Shown piece after piece: positions 21,601-29,067 of a stretch of 64,000 bases of DNA. How positions within the stretch are numbered: the first letter of the stretch is position 1; every line of letters begins with the position of its first letter. Position numbers and translations under genes: made by a program. The notes beneath the pieces are model-generated. The model ran no database searches, was not told where the DNA came from, and was given only the letters and a program-made list of their open reading frames with translations. Source of the DNA: Xanthomonas sp. NCPPB 1128 (GTDB lineage: Bacteria; Pseudomonadota; Gammaproteobacteria; Xanthomonadales; Xanthomonadaceae); the NCBI RefSeq assembly GCF_001043115.1, contig NZ_LFME01000003.1, positions 62,001 through 126,000 of the forward strand. Reading direction: 5' to 3'.

Positions 21601-22919
21601 GGCGGCCCGCCATGCACCTGGTAGGCACGCCAGGCGGCGGCACTGAGGTACTGGGCGTAGGAATTGGACCAGTTCTCCGGCGCGCCGGGATTGTCCACGT
21701 ACTTGCCGCCACCGGCGGTCTCGCCGGCGCCGAGCCAGGAGCCGTACGCGTAGAGCGGATCGCGCAGGTACTTGAGGTCGTCGATGAACATGCCGGTGGT
21801 GAGCACGATGGCGTTGTCGTAGCCGAGTACGCCTTCGATCGCCACCGGGAACTGGTAGTCGTTGCCGGGGACCGCGGCATCGAGAAAATTGAAGCGCAGC
21901 AGCCACCAGCGGTAGAACAGGGTCTTGTCGATGTTGTCGTCGGGCGTGTCCAGGTATGGCAGGCTGTCGGCCCACCAGCGGTTGTAGGCGACGACGTGCT
22001 CGCGATAGGCCTGCTGCGGCGACTGTGCGGCGATGCGCCGGTATTCCTGCAGCGAGGCAGGCAGCTCGCGCGCGATCAGCCCCAGCTGCACCTTCAGCGT
22101 CGGCGCCGCGCCTTGTGCGGGCACCACCAAATGCCGCGCGATGCTCGCGCCATCCACCGCGAAACCGTCGCCGGACAACCGCGGAAACAACGTGGTGATG
22201 GCGTTGTGGGTGACGAACGCACCGGTCAGTTCGGTGCCTTGCGCATGCGTGGCCATTGGCGAGACCGCGCGCAGGACTAGCGTGCGCGCCACGCCATCGG
22301 TGCTGGACACGGTGGCCTCGGCCACCGCCACGTTCTGCTCGCTGATGAACTTGACCAGTTGCAGGCGCACGCCGCCGCCTGCGTACACGCTGCTGAAGTA
22401 GCTCGGCATCTGCCGCCGCTGCGCACTGTCCTCGACCAGCACGATCGGCTTGCCATCGCGCTCCAGTTGCAGGCGGAACAGCGCGTCGTGACCGGTCTTG
22501 TGCACATAGGCCACGTCGCCGACGAAGCCGGGTTCCTCCGGCTTGTGCGTGTACAGGTAGGCGGCGCGACCGCGGGTGAACAGCCAGTTGTTGCTGTCGC
22601 CGAAGCCGCCGCCGGTGCCCTGCCGCGCCAGCAGGCGGTCGATCCAGAAATCGCGGCCGGGCGCGCTGCCGGCACCCACGGCAAGGTCGGCGGCGAACAC
22701 CCGCTGCAACTGGCCCTGCCCCTGCCCCGGCGCGAACGCCACGCCGCTATCGGGCAACGGCTGCGCGTCGCCGGTGAAACGCGGCATGCCGATCGCGGCA
22801 TTGCTGGGCTGCAGGCCTTCGCCGTCGCGATCCAACTGATCGCCAGCGTTAGCCGCTGCCGTCACCGCGGCAGCGACGAACAGCAGGCGCCGCAGGAGGA
22901 CGGTGGCGCCGCACCGCAC
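18606..22919 (-). CDS. Large multidomain GH121-like beta-L-arabinobiosidase
   Basis: A 1437-residue exported enzyme. The GTG at 22917-22919 gives VRCGATVLLRRLLFVAAAVTAAANA as signal peptide; no better start is visible and no strong Shine-Dalgarno is seen. Domain order: N-terminal beta-sandwich (about 30-330), an (alpha/alpha)6 glycosidase domain (about 340-800; NRWWADSLPYL, AYDRNGNGLIEYDW, NNYYPFSVG, YRSWIHH), an F5/8C-like domain (about 900-1050; AVDGSTANEPFWGT), an Ig-like PKD-type stretch, a second discoidin-like module shared with the GH43 enzyme, and two bacterial Ig-like repeats at the end. Size, architecture and position beside GH43 and GH127/146 genes fit the HypBA2-type GH121 arabinobiosidases that act on Hyp-linked arabinans. 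The family assignment is from pattern memory and unconfirmed. Confidence 0.72.
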   Translation of the reverse strand: MRCGATVLLRRLLFVAAAVTAAANAGDQLDRDGEGLQPSNAAIGMPRFTGDAQPLPDSGVAFAPGQGQGQLQRVFAADLAVGAGSAPGRDFWIDRLLARQGTGGGFGDSNNWLFTRGRAAYLYTHKPEEPGFVGDVAYVHKTGHDALFRLQLERDGKPIVLVEDSAQRRQMPSYFSSVYAGGGVRLQLVKFISEQNVAVAEATVSSTDGVARTLVLRAVSPMATHAQGTELTGAFVTHNAITTLFPRLSGDGFAVDGASIARHLVVPAQGAAPTLKVQLGLIARELPASLQEYRRIAAQSPQQAYREHVVAYNRWWADSLPYLDTPDDNIDKTLFYRWWLLRFNFLDAAVPGNDYQFPVAIEGVLGYDNAIVLTTGMFIDDLKYLRDPLYAYGSWLGAGETAGGGKYVDNPGAPENWSNSYAQYLSAAAWRAYQVHGGPPAIAAQLARYASQDVEALLRAYDRNGNGLIEYDWAAMTGNDADAVSFDWAKRHGTPRMDRSESAYVYANALAAAQAAQLAGDAATAVRMQALAAKIRRAVLDVLWQDHSAQADGMGLHGDLLKQRQADGPRLPVDWKETNNYYPFSVGLMPRQGDADADPKYVRALRLFADARQFPLFPFYTANQADAQARGEGGSNNFSVINSTVAFRLLGSALRDYPSPYLDASSYRKLLYWNAWAHYIDGDNRYPDQNEFWAQGSAADGGHIGYRSWIHHTQLGATNFTVIEDAMGLRPRSDALIELYPIDIGWDHFAADRLRYRDRDLSIVWDRDGHRYGGAAPKGYSLYLDGHLAFTVDRLAHVLYDPASGRVQALPDAVNADAASLRVLAAHRLALQAPQQVRFPAAARIGAVLADAGLDIALPPGARNLAAGAAVSASYATEGFPATAAVDGSTANEPFWGTAGSPAASDWLELDLQRPQTLDDVRVYFYRSSSPPGEQHGFPSGTRAGYAPPWLYVLQYFDAGVWKTVPGQVRDTPIAQGNRNRIRFPPLRAQRWRVQVTHAGALRTGIKEVQAYASGAAVTAIHGNQAPQVEVWQEDGSSAGGVVRLFGRVGDDALPNGRLSLHWRTLRAPPDGAALFEQPQAATTQVRFTAPGAYTLQLQADDGALQGHAEVAVIAAATPVGQTLQVQGEATPSAQFTAGHHRLQALNDGLLPAPDQVPAADRRWGSWGRAQPASVWVQYQWPQPQRLSAAALYFWDDQPQGGVALPRAWTLQYLDGTQWRDIVVRGGYPVHGEGAPSRVAFAPVVTAALRAVLQTAAQGEGHYAVGLDEWQVFAERAVATEAVDVRIAPGQVPTLPARIAGTFADGSWAWLGVRWSSPDPAALAGEGRVQVQGLADGGVPVTASVWVRATAPGQLTTVQAPPPLHVRAGQTPALPERVSVQYNDGSRERVPVQWSPLAPAAYARPGRLSVIGQAQGREGSGALPVRLDLVIEAEATP

Positions 22920-22954
22920 ATGCGAGGCGGCGCCACCTGGAGCAGGCGTGCGGA

Positions 22955-25783
22955 TCAAAACTCGGTCCTGATCCGTGCCCAGAAGTAACGTCCCAGCGTG
23001 TCGTAGGTGAACGCGTCGGTGTTGGCGGCACTGGCATAGCCGTAGTAGCGCGGCGGCGTGCGATTGCCCAGGTTGTTCACGCCCAGCGCCAGGGTGCTGT
23101 GCAGGCTCTCGAACTTCCGGCTCACGCTGGCGTCGTGATAGGTCACCGTGCCGACCGGGAAGTACACGCAACTGCCGTCGGCGGCGGTGTTGACGCAGAA
23201 GTCCTCGTAGGCGCTGCCGACCGTGGTGCGCCCGATCAGGCGGGTGTTCCAGTTCGCGTGCCAGGGGCCGTTGTCCCAGTCGAGCGTGACGTTGGCGCGC
23301 CAGCGCGGCAGGTTGCCGTAGCTGGATTGTTCGCCCACGTAGTTGTGCGGATCGCCGCTGAACTTGTAGCTGGACAGGTAAGTGGCATCGATCCCTGCGC
23401 GGAAGCGCCCCCACGCCGTCTCCGGCAAGGCGTACTTGATGCCGATGTCGTCGCCGCGGATGTCGACCTTGCCGCTGTTGATCGCGAACGGCACGGTGAC
23501 GCTGACCAGTTGCCCGGTGGGGCCGCGCTTGATCAGCGGACAGTAGGCGCTCTGGCCGTCGTAGCAGTTCTGCAGCACCTGATCCAGGCCGGTGCCGTTG
23601 ATCATGTCGTCCAGGGTGACGCGCCAGCTGTCCAGATTCAGCGACAGGCCCTCGGCCCAGCCCGGGTCGTACACCGCGCCGATGTTGTAGGAGCGGCCCT
23701 GCTCGGGCTTGATCGCGAAGCCGGCGTTGGCCGAGCCGGTGGTGAGCACGGTGAAGGAAGAGCTGTTGACGAAGCTGCCGTTGGTCGGCACGTTGGCGCA
23801 GGCTGCGGGATTGCCGCCGCCGGTGTAGCCGTTGCACGGATCGGTATAGGTACCGGCGTCGTCGACCACACCGTTGAACGGCGAGCCGTACAGATCGCCC
23901 AGCGCCGGCGCGCGGAACACCTGCGAGCCGGTGGCGCGGATCAGCAGGTTGTCGATCGGCCGCCATTCCAGCGCCACCTTGCTGTTGGTGGTGCTGCCCC
24001 AGTAGTCGTAGCGCGAGTAGCGCGTGCCCAGGTTGAGATTCAGCGCCTGCGCGCCGGTCACGCCCTTGAGCAGCGGCACCAGCACTTCGGCGTAGGCCTC
24101 CTTGATGGTCTCGTCGTGGCCCTGGTTCATGATGCAGCCATCGTTGTAATCGCAGTTGCCGTCCGCATCGGCCGCCGCCACCGGGTTGCTGGTGCCCTGC
24201 GAGAAGCCGTTCTTGCGGAACGACAGGCCGAACGCGGCCTGCACCGCGCCGGCCGGCATCGCGAACAAGTCACCGTTGATGCTGGCCTCGGCGAATTTCA
24301 TCGTGCTTTCGTCGATCAGGTCGACCGCGCTCTGGGTGGCCTTGATGGCGGCGATGGTGGCCGGATCGTCCGGGTTGAACACGTTGATCGGGGTACAGCC
24401 GGCGATCACGTTGCCGGGCGTGCCGCACTTGATGGTGCCGTCGCTGTCGCGGAACGAGGCGCCCACCGCGTTGTTCAGCGCCGAGGTGATGGAGAAGCCG
24501 TTGCGCACCAGGGTGTCCTTGTAGTGCGCGTAGCCGGCCGCCGCGTCCCACTGCCAGCTGCTGTCGCCGAACTTGCCGCGCAATCCGGCGACGATGTTGG
24601 TCTGGTACATCGTGGAGGTGTAGACGCGGGTGTTGGCCGGCACCGAGCGCAGCAGGTAGCGGCTGAGCTGGGCGCCGAAGGGGTTGTAGTAGTTCTGCAT
24701 CGCGTTGGGCAGTTCCAGGCCGTAGGCGGTGAGCTGCGAGGTGGTCTCGCTGCGGGTCCAGAACATGTCCAGGTAGCCCTGCACGTTCGGAGTGAAATCG
24801 AAACTGGCGTGTGCGGAGGCGTTGGTGCGCTGCACCGGGGTGATCAGGTACTGCCCGGTGTAGGAGTTGTAGCCTTCCACCGCCTGGCTGTAGGTGTGGA
24901 AGTCGCTGGCGTTGACCTGGCCTGGCGGCAGATCGGCATTCGGGGTGAGCACGCTGCCGTTGCGCAGGAAGGCGCGGGTACCGTTGCCGCGGCGCTCGAC
25001 CACCTGGCCGTTGAGGTAGTTCTGCGCAGTGCGCGCATAGTCGCGGTCGCTGTCGTACAGCGCGTTCATCGAACTGCGGCTCACGCCCAGGATCAGCCCG
25101 CCGCGGTCCCAGGTCTTGCCCCACTCCAGGCCGAGCGAGCGGCGGTTGCCGTCGCCGTGGGTGCTCAGGCCGTAGTCGGCGGTGGCGGCGAAACCATCGT
25201 ACTTGTCCTTGAGGATGATGTTGACCACGCCGGCGATGGCGTCGGAGCCGTACACCGACGAGGCGCCATCGGTGAGCACCTCGATACGCTCGACCATCGC
25301 CGCCGGAATCGCGTTGACGTCCACGCCGGGCGCGGCGGCGACGCTGCTGGCCGGCCCGGCCATGCGATGGCCGTTGACCAGCACCAGCGTGCGCTCGGGC
25401 CCGAGGTTGCGCAGCGACACCAGCGCACGGCCGTGGCTGAAGCCGGAGTTGAGCGCGACGTTGGGCATGTTGCCGGCCATCGCCGGCAGTTGCTGCAGCA
25501 ACTGGCCGAGGGTGTCCTGGCCGCTGTCCTCGATGCGTTGGCGATCGATGGTGATGACCGGGCTGGCGGTCTCCGCATCGACGCGGCGCAGGTGGCTGCC
25601 GGTGACGCTGATCCGTTCCAGGGTGGTCGCCTGCGCGTCCTGGGTCTGTGCATCCTGCGCCTGCGCCGCCGGCGCGAGCAGGGCCAGGGCGGTGCAGATG
25701 GCCGCGGCCAGCGCACCGGGCTGCGGCGCGGCGCGCCAGGAACACGGGAACAGCGGCGCAACGCGTTCGAGCAAAGACGGCAT
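22955..25783 (-). CDS. TonB-dependent outer-membrane receptor 2
   Basis: A 942-residue receptor and paralogue of the one at 10981-13854. The signal peptide ends APAAQAQD, then comes the TonB-box region ERISVTGSHLRRVDAETASP. The plug holds RTLVLVNGHRMAG and VERIEVLTDGASSVYGSDAIAGVVNIIL, and the barrel ends IRTEF. Shared landmarks with receptor 1 include DPCNGYTGG and FRAPxxxxLY. The ATG at 25781-25783 has AGGAG seven bases upstream. It is the first gene of a probable operon with the GH121-like (35 bp downstream) and GH43 genes, preceded by shared element site C. Likely substrate: arabino-oligosaccharides or Hyp-glycopeptides, inferred from context. Confidence 0.93.
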   Translation of the reverse strand: MPSLLERVAPLFPCSWRAAPQPGALAAAICTALALLAPAAQAQDAQTQDAQATTLERISVTGSHLRRVDAETASPVITIDRQRIEDSGQDTLGQLLQQLPAMAGNMPNVALNSGFSHGRALVSLRNLGPERTLVLVNGHRMAGPASSVAAAPGVDVNAIPAAMVERIEVLTDGASSVYGSDAIAGVVNIILKDKYDGFAATADYGLSTHGDGNRRSLGLEWGKTWDRGGLILGVSRSSMNALYDSDRDYARTAQNYLNGQVVERRGNGTRAFLRNGSVLTPNADLPPGQVNASDFHTYSQAVEGYNSYTGQYLITPVQRTNASAHASFDFTPNVQGYLDMFWTRSETTSQLTAYGLELPNAMQNYYNPFGAQLSRYLLRSVPANTRVYTSTMYQTNIVAGLRGKFGDSSWQWDAAAGYAHYKDTLVRNGFSITSALNNAVGASFRDSDGTIKCGTPGNVIAGCTPINVFNPDDPATIAAIKATQSAVDLIDESTMKFAEASINGDLFAMPAGAVQAAFGLSFRKNGFSQGTSNPVAAADADGNCDYNDGCIMNQGHDETIKEAYAEVLVPLLKGVTGAQALNLNLGTRYSRYDYWGSTTNSKVALEWRPIDNLLIRATGSQVFRAPALGDLYGSPFNGVVDDAGTYTDPCNGYTGGGNPAACANVPTNGSFVNSSSFTVLTTGSANAGFAIKPEQGRSYNIGAVYDPGWAEGLSLNLDSWRVTLDDMINGTGLDQVLQNCYDGQSAYCPLIKRGPTGQLVSVTVPFAINSGKVDIRGDDIGIKYALPETAWGRFRAGIDATYLSSYKFSGDPHNYVGEQSSYGNLPRWRANVTLDWDNGPWHANWNTRLIGRTTVGSAYEDFCVNTAADGSCVYFPVGTVTYHDASVSRKFESLHSTLALGVNNLGNRTPPRYYGYASAANTDAFTYDTLGRYFWARIRTEF

Positions 25784-26032
25784 CGGAAATCTCCTGAGCG
25801 GCAGCCTGGCGTTCGCCGGAGCGCCGCCCTTCCCCAGGCGGCCGCCCCGTCGCCAGCGCGTGTGGCGGATACGAAAACGGACGTGTCCACGCATGCGCCG
25901 CCGGACGGGACGATCCCGACGCCGCCTGCACGGCGACGCGCACGACCCATGCGCTGCGTCCCCGGTGACGTGCGGTGAATCTCCCCCTGGACATTCACTG
26001 CACGGCCACAATGTGCGCGTAGGATGCGCGCG

Positions 26033-26075
26033 GCGTCTTGTCGTATTTATCGGGAAAACGTGCGGAATACCGCAC
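26033..26075 (-). promoter_or_regulatory. Shared bipartite element, site C (upstream of TonB receptor 2 operon)
   Basis: GCGTCTTG (26033-26040), 19 bases, GTGCGGAA (26060-26067). Here the second half is the best palindrome of the set: GTGCGG-AATA-CCGCAC (26060-26075), which is TGCG-N6-CGCA at its core. It is about 250 bases upstream of the receptor start in a 333-bp gap (25784-26116) that shows no other feature. Confidence 0.68.
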
Positions 26076-26116
26076 TGCCCCGCACACTGGCGGGACGTTT
26101 CCGACTTTTTCGCCAC

Positions 26117-28483
26117 TCAGCCGTAGACGGCCGAAATCGCCACCGTCGCGGCGCTGCCGGCCGGGACCAGCACGCGCTCGTTGCGCGGCCCGGACAGCGC
26201 CGCCGGCTGCCCGTCCAGCCGCACCTCCTGCAGGCGGGTGCCGGCCGGCACGCGCAGGGTCAGCCAGGTCCGTGCCGGCCGCTGCGCCGGCAGCGTGACG
26301 CTACCTGCGATGCGCTTGCGCGCCGGATCCGCGTGCAGCGCCAGCGACACCTTGCCCCAGCGCGTCGGCGCCGCATCGATCGCGATCGGCTCACCGCTGC
26401 CCAGCCAGTCGCGCGGCAGCGCCCGCGCCAGGAACAGTTCCTCGCCGGCGCTGTCCTCGAACACCAGCATCCAGCGCAGCAGCAGCGGGATGGTCATCTG
26501 CGCGGGGATGCAGAACAGCGGCATGCCGCCGGTGATGCCGCTCACCTCGCCCGCCGTCCAGCTGCCGCGGGTGTGCACGTGGTAGCGGTGCGCGTACAGG
26601 AACAGCAGGTATTCCTCGATGCGATCCAGGCGCAGCAACTGCTGCGCGTAGCCGTAGGAGATGAAGCCGAGCAGGTCGCGCGCCTCCGGCGTCGGCGCGG
26701 TGATGTTGCCGACCACGCCGAGACTGGTGCCGCCGTGGCCACGCACGCAGTCGATGACTAGGTGCGCCAGGTCGTCGGGCAGCACATCGGCCTGCAGCAG
26801 TTCGGCGTGGGCGCGGTGCGGCCAGCCCTGCTCGCTGGGGTGTTCCTGCTGCAAGGACTGGCGGAAGGTGAGCTTCACCCCGGGCAGCGGGCCGATGTAG
26901 GGCGGTTGCAGATCGCGGCGGACGTTGCCGCGCAGGGTACGCAACAGCTGCGCGGACAGTTGCTGCGCGCGGCGCTGCCACTGCGCCGCGGCGGCCTGCG
27001 CGCCCGGCCCGGCGATGCCGCTCCACACCGCCGCCAGATCCTGCCAGCCGCGCACCGCCAGCGCGCTGTTGGCGTAGTACGGCTTCCACCACACCTGCGG
27101 ATCGGGGAACAGGCAGGCGTCGGATTCGTTCCAGCCATGGATCAGGCCGTGCCCGGGCGCAGACGCCGGTAGCTTGAGACTGGCGTCGTGCAGTTCGACC
27201 AACACCTGTGCGGTGGCGGCGATCTTGTCGCGGTGCTTGCGCAGCAGCGCGGCATCGCCGGTGTAGCGCAGGTAGCGCGCCAGCAGCGACAGGGTCAGGC
27301 CGAACTGGCCGGTCTCCGGGCCGCGCATGTTGACCATGCCGTCGGCCTGCACGAAATCGCTGAAGTAGCCGTCCAGCACTGCCGCGGCCTGGGCGAAGCG
27401 GCCCCACTCCAGGTTGGCGTACAGGGAACTGGTGAAGGTGTCCTGGAAGCCGTCGTACTCGTTGCCGTAGTAGTCGCGATCCACCGCGCCGTACTTGGGA
27501 TAGGTGCCGCCCGGGCGCACCACCAGTTCGCGGGCGAAGGCGAAGCGGGCCATGTCGCGCCAGCTCGGGTCCGGGGTCTGCGCCTGCAAGGTATCGGCGA
27601 GTTGCGCCTGCCAGTAGCCGGCGAAGGCGAGCAGGCCGCGATAGAAGTCCTCGGCGCTGCGCGGGCCGCGCCGCGGCGGGTAGTCGGGATAGCTGTAGCC
27701 GTACACCACCTTGCTGACCTTGCCGTGCTCGACCAGCGCGCTGCGGTGCCAGGTCTGCACCACGAAGCGGTCCTCGGCCAGCACGTCGGCGAACAGCAGG
27801 ATGTCGTAGTAGCGGCCCTCGCCGGCCGGCACCACCTTGCGCACCGCCGGCATCCAGCCGCCGAGCAGGCCTTCGCTGCGGTTCCGCACCAGTTCGTCCT
27901 TGCCCAGCTCAGGAAACGACTGGATGGCGCGATAGCAACGGGTGCGCCCGTCCGAGTACACCGGCATGGTGTCGGCGCATTCGCGGGTGCCGACGAAGGT
28001 GGTCCACGGCAGGCGCCCGTTGTAGTCCTTGGGATCCAGTTGCGAGGCCGGCGGCGGCGCGACGTCGCGCACCTCCGCAGCCTGCGGGTCGCCGTCGCGC
28101 AGCAGGCGATCGGCGAGCAGGTCGGCATCGGCCATGGCCACCTCGGCCAGCGCCATGCCGAAGTACGGCGCTTGCGCCGCCGGGAACACCGCCTCGGTGC
28201 GCTTGCCCAGCACCAGCGCGCCGCCCGGCCCACGCAGGGTCAGATCGCCGTCGGGCTGGCGCAGGTCTTCGTACACCTCCCAGGTCGCACCGGCCTCGAC
28301 GAAACGGCATTGCAGGGTGTGCCCGGCCAGCGCGTCGGCCGCCAGCGGCTGCAGTTGTGGCGGTGCAGGCGCACGCGCGACGCTGGCCGCCGCCGGTGCC
28401 GCGGCGGCACGCCCGGCCAGCGCTTCCACGCCGGCGACCGCACCGACCGCCAGGCCCTGACGCAGGAAATCTCTCCGATCCAT
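26117..28483 (-). CDS. Tat-exported putative (alpha/alpha)6 glycoside hydrolase, family not recognised
   Basis: A 788-residue protein with a twin-arginine signal (MDRRDFLRQGLAVGAVAGVEAL). The N-terminal third looks beta-rich. The middle has repeated helical-hairpin landmarks of an (alpha/alpha)6 glycosidase: RDYYGNEYDGFQDTFTSSLY, NMRGPETGQFGLTLSLLARYLRY, HGLIHGWNESDACL and WWKPYYANSALAVRGW. The C-terminus ends in a small beta domain. Candidate acids include the Glu and Asp residues in NEYDGFQD and GWNESDAC. I cannot assign a CAZy family. It belongs to the locus by strand, export type and the shared element 53 bases before its ATG. Possible substrates include the Hyp-arabinan core or Ser-galactose of extensin; this is speculative. 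Confidence 0.65.
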   Translation of the reverse strand: MDRRDFLRQGLAVGAVAGVEALAGRAAAAPAAASVARAPAPPQLQPLAADALAGHTLQCRFVEAGATWEVYEDLRQPDGDLTLRGPGGALVLGKRTEAVFPAAQAPYFGMALAEVAMADADLLADRLLRDGDPQAAEVRDVAPPPASQLDPKDYNGRLPWTTFVGTRECADTMPVYSDGRTRCYRAIQSFPELGKDELVRNRSEGLLGGWMPAVRKVVPAGEGRYYDILLFADVLAEDRFVVQTWHRSALVEHGKVSKVVYGYSYPDYPPRRGPRSAEDFYRGLLAFAGYWQAQLADTLQAQTPDPSWRDMARFAFARELVVRPGGTYPKYGAVDRDYYGNEYDGFQDTFTSSLYANLEWGRFAQAAAVLDGYFSDFVQADGMVNMRGPETGQFGLTLSLLARYLRYTGDAALLRKHRDKIAATAQVLVELHDASLKLPASAPGHGLIHGWNESDACLFPDPQVWWKPYYANSALAVRGWQDLAAVWSGIAGPGAQAAAAQWQRRAQQLSAQLLRTLRGNVRRDLQPPYIGPLPGVKLTFRQSLQQEHPSEQGWPHRAHAELLQADVLPDDLAHLVIDCVRGHGGTSLGVVGNITAPTPEARDLLGFISYGYAQQLLRLDRIEEYLLFLYAHRYHVHTRGSWTAGEVSGITGGMPLFCIPAQMTIPLLLRWMLVFEDSAGEELFLARALPRDWLGSGEPIAIDAAPTRWGKVSLALHADPARKRIAGSVTLPAQRPARTWLTLRVPAGTRLQEVRLDGQPAALSGPRNERVLVPAGSAATVAISAVYG

Positions 28484-28535
28484 TTACCGTCCCCGATGCA
28501 ATGCGATCGTCGCATCGTGCGCCGCGCGCGCCGCA

Positions 28536-28577
28536 GCGTCTTGTGCGCTGTGCCGAGGATCGGTGCGGAAAATCGCA
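28536..28577 (-). promoter_or_regulatory. Shared bipartite element, site D (upstream of unassigned glycosidase)
   Basis: GCGTCTTG (28536-28543), 19 bases, GTGCGGAA (28563-28570), continuing as TGCG-N6-CGCA (28564-28577). It lies 52 bases from the start codon, the closest of the four sites, which limits how long the leader can be if the element is a promoter. Confidence 0.66.
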
Positions 28578-28633
28578 TAGCCGCGTGGTCGCGGCGGTGC
28601 TGCGCTGCGGGAATGCAACGCGTCGGTGACCGC

Positions 28634-28942
28634 CTACGCGAGCACGTCGAGCAGGCTGCCGATGCTGTCGTCGGCCGCGCGCAGCACGCGCGCATTGGCC
28701 TGGAACGCGGTGCGCTCGGTCAGGGTGCCGACCATGTCGTCGACCAGATCGCTACCCTGCATGTCGGCCTGCTGCACCTGGCCGACCACGCCGCCACCGG
28801 CGCTCGCCTGGTTCACCGGCACGGAACGCTGGAAGCCCTCGGTGGCAAGGTTGGCGATGTTGTTGGCACGCACCTGCAACCCGGACGCCGCCGCGCGCAT
28901 GCCGGACAGCGCGATCGAGGAAGTGGGAGCGATGGCGGTCAT
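28634..28942 (-). CDS. Orphan flagellar rod/hook-like short protein (FlgC/FlgG-type ends)
   Basis: A 102-residue protein with the N-terminal flagellar axial-protein signature SSIALSGMRAAASGLQVRANNIANLATEGFQ and a C-terminal amphipathic helix DDMVGTLTERTAFQANARVLRAADDSIGSLLDVLA. Rod and hook proteins pair these two ends. At this size it resembles a minimal FlgC/FlgB-like protein lacking the central domain. No other flagellar structural gene is nearby, although cheW and chemoreceptors occur at 56-60 kb. It lies 150 bp upstream of the glycosidase gene, on the other side of shared element D. It may be a real minor rod protein or a domesticated duplicate. Confidence 0.7.
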   Translation of the reverse strand: MTAIAPTSSIALSGMRAAASGLQVRANNIANLATEGFQRSVPVNQASAGGGVVGQVQQADMQGSDLVDDMVGTLTERTAFQANARVLRAADDSIGSLLDVLA

Positions 28943-29067
28943 GACGGGCCTGGGGTGCAGGGAGACGTGCCGGGATATCGGCTGGTTTGGCGATGTCTTT
29001 AGTTTGGGGATTTGGGAGTGGGGATTTGGGATTCGCAAGAGCGGATGCGTCGGCACTGACAGCGAAA

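Noticed and set aside
18606-23966. A 1786-residue frame suggesting the GH121-like protein is fused to a receptor segment
   Set aside because: The added N-terminal part is the antisense-free shadow of TonB receptor 2's C-terminus; a signal peptide begins at the GTG at 22919.
9278-28577. Plant-inducible promoter (PIP) boxes TTCGB-N15-TTCGB before the glycan genes
   Set aside because: No pair with the right spacing was seen near the four start sites; the shared element found is different.
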